64,000 nt of DNA, taken from contig WMCF01000056.1 of the NCBI GenBank assembly GCA_009792885.1, forward strand, positions 1,259,138-1,323,137. Direction: 5' to 3'. Below the pieces are notes generated by a model that saw nothing but the letters and a program-made list of their open reading frames with translations, searched no databases and was not told where the DNA came from. Within the stretch, counting starts at the first letter, position 1. Each line of letters begins with the position of its first letter. Positions 50,383 to 60,542 of the stretch are shown here, one piece after another. The DNA is from Eremophila alpestris peregrina (taxonomy: Eukaryota > Chordata > Aves > Passeriformes > Alaudidae). The position numbers and the translations under genes were made by a program.

Positions 50383-50658
50383 AAACTGGGGGAGCCCCAG
50401 GAGCCCATTAAAAACTTGATTGAAAATGTCAGGCTGATGGCAGAGAAACAGCCAGCCTGCACAGCAAGGGGCACAGATGCACCCCAGGCAATTTGGTGTT
50501 TTTATTTATACAAACCACATGATGTTTGCAACCCTCAGAATGTGTTCAGGGACCAGATTCAAAAGTGCCAGAAAATTGAACTTTCAAACACACGAGTATT
50601 GGTGAACAAGTTCTTTCAGAAATATGCCCTGAATGGACCCAAGTATGAACTTGTAAAG
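50383..50658 (+). pseudogene. Isolated exon-like open stretch, unknown family
   Basis: The frame has 92 codons between an acceptor (GCTTGAACAG|AAACTG) and a donor (GTAAAG|GTGCAT), phase 0 at both ends. An alternative acceptor at 50,366-50,367 adds five codons in the same frame. Codon choice and composition look like protein, with segments such as PIKNLIENVRLMAEKQ, AIWCFYLYKPHDVC and NKFFQKYALNGPKYELVK. I recognise no family. No neighbouring exon is evident within several kb, so it may be a single exon of a gene with very large introns, a degenerate pseudogene piece that has kept its frame, or chance. Confidence 0.3.
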
Positions 50659-53600
50659 GTGCATGTTATGGGAAGCATTTTGTTTTCACAATTATCTATC
50701 TAGAGCACATGTTGCAGATCTGTGAGGGCTTTTGGCTATTTTCAAAACTGTTTGTAGAATTTAAATAAGCAGTCCCCTATTCATTTAATATGAGAAAGAG
50801 GATATGGCTACTGTGGTAATTTCAAATTTTAATCCCTTTCCTCTCTGTGTACAAAATTATATGGGTTTTTTTTGTTGCTCCAACTCAAGAGCACACAACT
50901 CCAACTCTTCCAGAGCAGATGGACCTAAGGATAGCAAAGACCTAAACAGGTATCTTACATTCAACTCATAAACCTCCAAAAGATTGGTACAGTAACCACC
51001 CTGCAATAAACATGTAGATTGATATTTTATGTACATGTCAGAGCTGCACCAGCAGTTGCAGTGGTGTTACTTCATCTCTTGGTTTTCACCTTCACTTCAG
51101 GCACTCCTAGAGCCTGAATCAGGCCAGGAGTGCTTACATTAGAGACCCACAGTCTCCTCCTCTGTGGATGCAGCAGGGTGAAAGGCATCACTGCTCTCTC
51201 CCCCAGCTGCATCAGCCACATCTGAGAGAGCAAAAAGGAAGGGAATGGGGAATAGTGTCACCAGGAAAGCTGTGGCTTGGCCAGATGTGCACACTCACAG
51301 CAAACAACTGAATGCTTTCATGTCTCCTGACAGATTGTTTTCCTGAGGGACAAAGCCTTGCAGCTCTAAAGCAAACAGACTTAATTCAGCACATAGTTCT
51401 TCTCTATACTTATTTACACAGACACAAAATATACACATTAAAACAATAAGCAGAAGCTCTGCATGGGATAAAAAACGTTTGGTAATATGCAGAAAAAGTA
51501 TGGTCACAAGAAGAGAGTCAACTCTAGATAATAACCATAGAGGGCACGACTGGAAACACCTCAACACAGGCTCTTTTGTGCCCCATAAAAAGGGAACAAT
51601 CCCTGACAGAATTAAGCAGTGTCAGAAGTACTTGGTCTTTGACCTTTGCTGGGCAGATGTGGTGTTGGTGTGGGGCAGATTCCAGGACAACAGAGCAAAA
51701 ATCCCTTGATTTTATTTCCTCTACTTCACTCTGTATTGTTTTTACAACCTTGCTAATATTATTTAATAATACAATTTACTGAGTTCCACAAGGAAAGCTG
51801 CACAGGTATTGTCTAACAGGATCTCACCATGGGGTTATGATCATCTCTCCACATTACAAGTAACAGGTTGTATTTTCCAAAAACTCATGAATAGGCCACA
51901 ATGACATGGTGGCAGCATCTGCAGCTTCAGAAGAATTGAGCCTTAATGGAATAATAATGGCAGAGCTTGACCACAAAAGTCATTCCTCCTTAACCTTTCT
52001 CATTTCCTACTCAAAGGAATACGTTACAGCAAAAACATTCAAAAGTGCAAAACCAATTTGAAGAACTACTGGGCATCAGCCACTCGTACAAACACACACA
52101 GAACACCAAAATATCATCTGACAGAGTTTTACCCACACTCAGTGGGTTGCTGTGAGTCCCAGTGTCCTCCTAGCCAAAGGATTTAATTCAAAGGTGCTGT
52201 GAACTAGAAGTGTATGTTTTGGAAACAGCTATATTTCTGGGGGTTTGATTCTTTATGGCAACAAGTTCCACCAATTCGTGCATTCACATTAAAAACACTT
52301 CTGAAAGTTCTGTTTGATTATACTTAAAAAAGAGGGGGTGAAAGGGATTCTTCTTTGAAATGTAATGCACTGCAGTCCTGGAACCAAGGAAGCTTTGGTA
52401 ACCATAGCAACACTGTAATTTTTCAATATACATTTTAACAGATATTTAATTTGTCAAATTGCAGACTAGCATTCAAACCATTTTTTCCCAGCAGACCCAT
52501 GCTTTTCAATACATGAAGTTATTCACATTTACCAGCAGTGGCCTTTCAGGTGTGCTTTACAACATAGTTCTCTTCCAAATATAATTTTCATATCAGCCTT
52601 GACAAAAAAAAAATTGCTACGTGGTTTCTACTTCTGCTGTCACTGTCCTTGACAACTTCATTTTTTATAAACCAAGTGAATTGTTTGCAAATGTTCAATT
52701 TTTTAGAAGACAGAGCAGGCAATGTTCTGTAGTGACTAACTCATAAGTTGTTAAGAGTAGCTGCAATACTTTGTCTTCCAGATCCTGTCCAATATCCAAG
52801 TTACTTTAGAAGTATGCAACTCCATGGATATGCCAACACTGCCATAATTCACAGGATTTTGCCCTAGTTTTCTAGCAGAGTTCTAGTTCTGGCTACCCTG
52901 CTTTGGGAGGGACCATGGAGATGAGAGGACAACATTGCCAGCAGTGCAGGTACCATGTTTTGTCAGATAAAATCACTAAGAGACCTCCTGTAACAGTAGA
53001 CAATTGCTATAGTATCAATTCAGTGATAGTAAACAGGCAACAAAAAGGATGAGAGAATATACATAGAAAAAACTCCCAAAATAAGAATCTGTAAACAGCA
53101 GCATTAAAACACAGTTAATAGAAGTGTTAATGAAACAGAAATTAGTCTAATTAAATCATCTCTACAGCATTTGATGGCAAGGCAGATTGGTATACTCATT
53201 ATTTTACCAAAGCAACAAGAGAATAGTTAAAACTACTGAGCTGTTAAAAATATTAGCCCTGCCATCCTATGTGTAACAACAGAACCCATATAAAATGGAT
53301 ATTAAATCCTTGATCATACTTGTTTAAAGCAGAATCTACCTATCCAGGCACAAGTACCTATTCCTAGATTGCAGTCCCCATAAAAAGATGCAGTGAGATC
53401 CCTTGGGTGGAAATTCAGACTAGCCAAGAATAAAGAAACTTCTGTGTTATTATGTTATGTTAGAATACAGGGGATATTTCATAAGACACGGAGAAAACAG
53501 CTGTTGCCTACATCATTAAAATAGCATTGAACCATCATGCAGAACCTGCATGGATTAATCATGGGAAGAAGCACTAAAAATAAATATTCCTCTCACATCA

Positions 53601-56600
53601 GTGTCATGTCTAAGGTAAAACAGCAAATAAGGAGAAAAAAAGGACACACAGCACTCTGAGCTAGAGAAGGGAAAGCTCTCAGCTCAATTAGGCAATTAAA
53701 GAGGAAGCAATCAAGTGAAACTTGAAGCACACTCCCATTGTACAAATGAGCACAGTTACTGCACCTCTGTGTTCTTCCGTATTTGCCTCATTTCAGCCTC
53801 CTCCCACACTCACTGTTTATCCAGTCCTCGTGTTATGGCACAAACTGGATGCTGCCAGAACAGAGAACATTCTTCTTGCCTTTACCTGGCACCAGTTGCT
53901 GGGTCTTTGTACCATAGGCAGAAACAAAAACTACATTTAACCCCAGGCAGACGCAGCCAATAGATACAAAATTGCATTTTTAAAATGGAAAGAATCCTTC
54001 CAAAATGGAAAATTCAAGCAGAAAGTGAAACACAAACCACAGAGGTAAGTCCTGAAACCAGAGAAACCCTATTGCCAAGCTTGGAGGACTGAACTCTTGA
54101 GGAAGCTGGCATTAAAGCCTTAGCAATATCCAATACCTGGGTGAATTGAATGGGAATAACTAACCCAAACTTGACAGGATATGTAGCAAAAGAGGCCATT
54201 TCCCAAATACCTGGAGTCTCAATCATGGAACAGTTAAGTCCATTAGCAGGACACTGAACTTTGCCCTTTTGTTTGGAAGCAGTCAGGATCACAAAGGCTG
54301 GGTGTTACCAATTTCCCCAGTCCTCTAACACTCACCAGCCACCCAGTCCCATGCTGGACAAATGCCCACATCTACTCCCTTGTTAGGGGTGGAGAAAAAT
54401 GACACTAAAAATACGTGACAGTAATGTAACCTATGACAAAGACAGGGCTCATTTCAGAAATCAAGACATCCTTTAATCAGAGTTGCAGGCTGTGGAGGGA
54501 TGGAAGGTGCCTTGTGCAGCCTAAGAAAACTTTCCTGAGAAACCCTTCCCCTTGGTGCAGCTATCAGGTGCCCGTTTTAGGCAGTCACTCCTCTGCACAA
54601 CAGAAACCCTGCTGCACTTAATGGGACAGATGATGAAACTCCCCATTCTTTCATCTGAGAATTTACCTCTGTACATAATTAGAAGCACAATCATTAAAGT
54701 TAGTGTTCCAAATTGCTGTCAGGAACCAGCCACACAAAGTATTCCTACAGGGCTCCAAGGCACTTTACAGACCACATCACAAAGCCTGTCTTTAAACCAA
54801 ATCCCAGATCTGTCTGAAGAACTGTTCTCCCACTTCTCTCCAAAGGACCAAATTAAACCTAATCCACTTACTAACACAAGTGCAGATAATAGAACTAAAT
54901 GTAGTTCTTATCTAGCAGACAGGCAGTCTCAGCCTGAGAAATATTTATCTGTCTTGATATTGTCTGACCAATGCCACTAAAAAGACCAGACGTCTGGCAA
55001 GCTGCAGAGATGGAGGCCTAATCAAACAAATCAAGCCTGAATGATGCAGATAAGCTACAACTAAACAGAACAGAAGGTAAAAGGTGTTTCAGACCTGGAA
55101 AATAATGTTTTAAGAACATGGAACTGAAGGTACTGATAAAAATAACTCTGAGAACAAAGGGGGGGTCTGGTATTCCAGCAAATCCAGCAGGGACAGTAGA
55201 CAAGATAATGATGATTGCTGACTCAGCACGTAGCTATTTGCAGACTCCACCTGGGTGCATTCATTTCAGATTACCTGTCCTGCTCCAGTTTGTGATTTAG
55301 GGAGTTGACTACAGTTGAAACAGAATTTGCAAACTTCCCTTACATGTTCTTCTCTAAGGAGAATGCAGCAACTGAGATTCCTGTACTGAATTCTTTTGAT
55401 TTGTTGCCCATGCTTCTGGTGGAACTATCAGTTTCTCCTCTGGCCTTGCTATTCTAATGCTACCACACTATTGTCAGCAACACTGTGAAGACCTGCTCAG
55501 CTAGAAGATTTTCCTTGCTATCTGGATTTCCAGTGGCATAGTAGGAGGTTGCACTGTCTGCTGTGGGGTACAGGTCCTGTTTAATCTCACGGTCACACCT
55601 ATTTACTTCCCCAGAAACATTTGAGCATGTAACATGGGACAGGAGTTACACAATTCCCAACCAACTGCAGCCAGCCAGAACTATATTACAATGTGGCATA
55701 TTTACTCTGCTGTCTGGATGAAGATTACAAGTGAAATTCTGTTACTTTATCTGAGGTAAAAGAATTTTCGTATTTTCCAGAATGTGTTAAGCAACTGAAA
55801 GAACTCCTCAGTGAGAACAGGAATGTTTTGGAGTAGTTCCTGAGATAGATGTAGAAATACTAAATAACTTGTTTAATGTTCAATAAGAGTCCATGGTAGC
55901 TACACTGATTAAAATTGCAAAGCAGCACAATGAGAACTTGGCATCCTGTGCTAGCCCAGATGTCACAGAAAATGTGTTGCTCAATATATGTCTTACTAAG
56001 GGCCAATAGCTCAAAGAGGACTGAGCAGTATTTCCCTTTGAGGAAAATAAAACAATAAACTGAGATCTCAGGCTCACAAATACATACAATTTATGTATAC
56101 AGCTCACTCTTAAATTCTTGCACCATACAATGCAAAGAGTTTCCAGGTCTTAAAGGCAGAATTTGCAGGCAGATCAGAAAACATTTGATTAAAAGAATTC
56201 AGGCCAAAGAATCAAGACTTGCTGAATCATGGAAGTTGACTTCCCAAGGCTGATTTCATCTACATGTTACAAAACTAGCTATTATCAATGTGGGAAAAAA
56301 CCCCACCTGATACAACCTGCTAAGAAATAAATGTAGCCATTGAGTCACATTCACAGATTTTGCTCTGTAAAAAGGTCAGTAGAGCTAAATGTAACATAAA
56401 GAAAGCCCACTACATTTAGAACACAGCAATAACGAAACACTGAACATGAGCTTTCACAGAGAGATGCCACAGGCACTGCATGGGGGCACATACAGGGACA
56501 GAGGTTCTGCCTGGATAATGAGCTGCCAAAGTTTGTACCAGCTGAAGATCTACTCCAAATGTTTAAAGGAAGTGGTTTCATCACTAAATCCAATTATTGG

Positions 56601-58657
56601 GATTGTGTGCTTTGCTGCTTTTTTAGTAGGTTCCACTTTCTACTGCCAAGCTAGGCAGCTATGCTATGAGCAGCTGGTACTCCAGGAGTAACAACTCCAC
56701 CACTAATTCATCCTCTAATACTCAAGCTTCCGATGTCTCTGTGTGCAACACGGAACCACAGAGGGTAAAGTATCCCAAGTTCCTTCCCTGTGCCTACAGA
56801 GATTTACCCAGCTTCACAAAATGACCTTTGTTACAAAGGGATTTACACTGGTGTCCTTGGAAGCAACAGATGGTCAGGAATGAGCTGCTGCCATCAGCAT
56901 TTTTCCTTTAGTCTGTTAAATTATTCACATAGGCCCCCCAACAGTGGAAGCATTTTCTCAGTTTAGAAGTGAAAGCAAACCAGTTAAAAGATGGGACAAA
57001 ACAACAAGGGAAGCAGCAGTGTCTTTAAAAGACACTGAAATGGGCTGGATTTTGTGGTTATGTAAAAGCAAGAAACACTATCTCAAGCTGATGTATGAAT
57101 TAAGTGCTCTACCTTATCAACAGGAAATATGAACACATTTCCTACAATTATTTCCTCTTGCAAATCATTCCCTCTAGGTCTCAAAGGAAATAACAGATGC
57201 CCCCAAAACAAGTTTTCATTTCTTTGCTGGCTGTTCAAAGAAAATACAAAACTCTGGGGTTTTTTTTCATTTCTTAGCACCTCACTATTTAGACAAAATC
57301 TCTTGCTCAGCAAATTTGAAGTACTTTACTGGCTGGTGTCATTATCTTTACCTACAAAGTGAGGTAATGAGAAGAAAAGCAAGGGCAGCTTCACAGTTGT
57401 ACACTGTTCTCATGAGCCACCATATTATGCCACACTCCTAAGCCACCCCCACAACATAAACCCAGCAAACCTATAAACCTTTAGCAGGGTCTCAGTCCTT
57501 TCAAAGGTATCTTCCACTGTGGGTATAGAAAGGGGAAATCTCGTTAATATGTATGAGCATTTAACTGAGCAGAGCGTTGACACTTGTAACTTTTCCAACT
57601 GATGTACTGCCAATGTGTTTCTTGTGTTCATCCAAGATTTCTCATCTTGGTCCTGCAACAGGCACTCTGTTCCCTCTAATAATTTGAGCAGGCTGAAGGG
57701 TTGACTGTTGGTGTGAACTGTTTGCTCATGTGTTACTCTATGTTGGTTTTAATTGCAAGTATTCCTGCCTAGAATTACACGCTTGTGTCAACACAAAACA
57801 GGCTTGGTGCAAGACTCACAATGGAATTTGAAACACTCTGTGGTGCAGAAACACTGGAATCTGTAAGCTTGGTTCCAAATCCTTCCAGGCAGATGCTTTC
57901 TGAGGAGCCTGCATCTGGTTTTCTAATCCCCCTGAAGTCTGAGAGTGTTCAGATCAAGCTTTACGTCAAGCCCCTGCCCTCACAAGCAGGGCCAAGTTGA
58001 GCAAAGTTTTATTTGCCAACATATCCCTGGAGAGACCAGTGCACCTCTGCTGCAAAGTCCTGGTTTTCCAAAGCTAGAGGGGGTGGTGTCAGTTTTAACC
58101 TTAAATGGAAACTGAAAACAAATCTTTAAAGTTTACAGTCATTTAAAATACAAACAGCTTAGCAAGGCAGCCATTCAGTACAATTTCTCCTCAAATAATA
58201 AGACCTCTGAGACAGACAAGACTGATTGCAATTAAAGATAGAGGGTAAAAAAACACCTTGATTTATAAAGTGCATGCAAAATGGCTTAAAGATTCAGGAA
58301 TGATGGAATTTTGGAACTGTACAGGAGGAAAAATCATCCTAATCAGTGTTATAAAGACTTTTTGCTTATCCTTAAAAAACAATTCTACAAAAGATAGGTT
58401 TGCTTCCACAGAATTCCATTAGTTTCATCTTTATTGAATACAGTGGAATATCTCCCACAAGCATAGTAAAAAAAATATATTAAGCCTGAATTCAAGAGAT
58501 GTTCCTCACTCAGCCATGGGAGAAATTTTTCAGTCCAGTAAGTATAACTTCAGAGTAAAATAAAAAAAAATGAGAAACTAATCAGGGCCATGAATCAGTC
58601 TCACTGGGGAACAACAGGGCTATGCAGAACTGTGATCTAAATTGCTATCAGCTTTAG
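50659..58657. other. Non-coding, nothing firmly recognised
   Basis: About 8 kb with no supportable gene. A 92-codon minus-strand frame at 54,014-54,292 and a 142-codon plus-strand frame at 54,552-54,980 lie in the most exon-like part. Neither has paired splice sites or a family match. The stretch 51,700-53,700 is AT-rich with many TTTAAT/ATTAAA-type words. Confidence 0.45.
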
Positions 58658-58762
58658 GAATCCAGCCCGGGGAGCTCACACTGCCGAGCAGGGCAGGCTA
58701 TTTTCTGCTGCCCTCTGCAGGGAAGCCTCGGGCCTTGTCATCCACAGCCCGGCCTGTGCAGG
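58658..58762 (+). other. GC-rich exon-like block with good splice sites
   Basis: A pyrimidine-containing acceptor (CTATCAGCTTTAG|GAATCC) and a strong donor (GTGCAGG|GTAAGC) bound 105 nt. This block is much richer in GC and CpG than its surroundings. All 35 codons are open in the frame that starts at the first base. It could be an internal exon of a plus-strand lncRNA or of an unrecognised gene running toward COPRS. No protein family is recognised. Confidence 0.2.
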
Positions 58763-59689
58763 GTAAGCAGGCTCACAAAAGAACCAGCGAGTTTTCAGAG
58801 GAATTTTTACAATTTACTGGTGTATTGTTACTTCAACAGGCATCTGCACTCAATTTATCTTTATGAACACTGCATTTATAATTGCAAATCAACCTTTTTC
58901 ACTTGAGATGATGGGCCAGTTATTGGCGTAATTGAGGAAGTTTTGATGGAAATATTAATCCCTAGATCACTCCATCATATGGGAATAAAAGACTAAGCCC
59001 TCTTTTTTCCAACTTCAACACTATGCTTCCACTCTGCTTTGACTGCTAGGTACCAAAATATAACCAGGAATAGAAAGGTATCCAAAGAAAAGCTTTTGTC
59101 TCACAAGCTCTTGTCCTCCTGTGCTCTCTAGGAAAATATTGAGGAAATATCACTGTGTTGTTCACTTCTTCCTTCTAAACTAGTGCATGAATGACTTTGG
59201 TCTCATACCCTGGATGATTTAAAAAGAAAAAGGAAACAGAAAAACCTCCATTGTACTGTGGTCCAGTTCAGTCAGTGCCTAAACACAAAGCCATGAAATT
59301 TTTGAGATGTCAGTGATTGATGAAACATGAGCATGTTGAAGGTTACTGTTACTCAGGTGACCAGCCACTCAATCCACTTATATACTTCATTTGAGAACAC
59401 TGCCTTTAACTCCAGAGCAAAGGTGAGAAGGATATGGTCCTAGCTCCACCTCCTCTCTTAGGGACCCTGTGGAGGTATTTTGTGTTTCCATCTCCTCATC
59501 TGCCACAACACAAACAGCAGAACAGCATCAGGAGCCTTAATTCACCACTGTCTGCAGGACACTGAGATTATATACTGCAATAGATATATAAGCAGAGATA
59601 TTTTCTTTACCATTGCACAGCTGAGGTGGCATGAGAATGCAATAAAGACAACTGTGGGACTCTAGGGTAACATACCCATACACAAGAAG
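58763..59689. other. Intergenic gap beyond COPRS 3' end
   Basis: This is AT-rich sequence between the exon-like block and the predicted COPRS cleavage site. I see nothing else. Confidence 0.5.
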
Positions 59690-60375
59690 GTTTGATGTGG
59701 AGAAATCTTTATTGGGAGGCAGCCTTAAGCACCCAGCATTCCTACTGCATGGAGCAGCCCCCCTGTATATCAACATGTATATCTGCAAAATGTGCATCAT
59801 GTATTTGTAATTCCTTTATGCTGAAATACATAAAAATAAACACAACACAACTTGCTTTGTACTCACCACAGCTGATTTTGTTAAACACCAGTATAAGAAA
59901 CACAAATGGACATTAGAACCACATGGAAATAAACAGACAAGCTTGAAGGAGGGAGAGCTTTTAAAGCTATCCAAACCAATCTGACAGCATCAAATGACAA
60001 GGAAAGAAAACTAAAAGTTACACAAAAACACAAGGATCAGCATGTCGAAAATGACAGAAGTCTGGCAAACAAGCTGAAGTTTACAAATTAAATACTTCTC
60101 AAGCAATTAATTAGCAACATAGATCTATATAATACAAACAAAGCCTCCAGAAATGCACTGACTCCTTACACCCAGCACCTGCACTCCTGTCTCCAGGGCA
60201 AGGGTGGGCAGTTCATGAACAGCTCAGAAACAGTCAAAACAAAACTCTGGAGATGGTGTCACATTTCTGGCCTCAGGCCCAACTCTGCAGAAAAGCCAAG
60301 GGACTTGACACAGCTCAGTCACTGAAGAACATAATCCAACACAGAAGCCAAACTTATTTCTGACCAGGCTTAAAC
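59690..60375 (-). other. COPRS-like 3' UTR (predicted)
   Basis: This is continuous with the stop codon at 60,378-60,376. It runs to just past the first AATAAA on this strand (59,713-59,708). A T/G-rich stretch reading CTTCTTGTGTATGGG follows, as a downstream cleavage element would. Length is about 690 nt. The end is an inference. Confidence 0.55.
59708..59713 (-). terminator. Polyadenylation signal AATAAA for COPRS-like gene
   Basis: This is a canonical hexamer on the minus strand, about 665 nt after the stop. It is the first one I see downstream, and a T/G-rich element follows it within 30 nt. Confidence 0.6.
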
Positions 60376-60542
60376 TCATTCATCAGCATCATCAAACTGG
60401 CCCTCCTCAACTGCTCTAACTCGTGGTGGGAAAACAAAGCAAGGTGTGTGGTGGCAGCCTGGGTTGTAAAACCACTCCTCCCATACAAATGAGCCGAAAA
60501 GATTATTTTCCTCAAAGCTTCCACAGGAGAGATCTTCAGCAT
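60376..60542 (-). CDS. COPRS-like coding exon 3 (last), with PRMT5-binding motif
   Basis: The acceptor is ATCTTCTTTAG|ATGCTG. Two bases complete the Asp codon split from the previous exon, then 54 codons and TGA. It encodes AEDLSCGSF..., two tryptophans, YNPGCHHTPCFVFPPR and the terminal EGQFDDADE. A shifted frame starting at the exon's first ATG is also open (62 codons) but does not fit the splice phase. Confidence 0.85.

Noticed and set aside
60354..60542. 62-codon frame starting at the first ATG of the last COPRS-like exon
   Set aside because: It is out of phase with the upstream exon; the phase-matched frame gives the conserved C-terminus instead.
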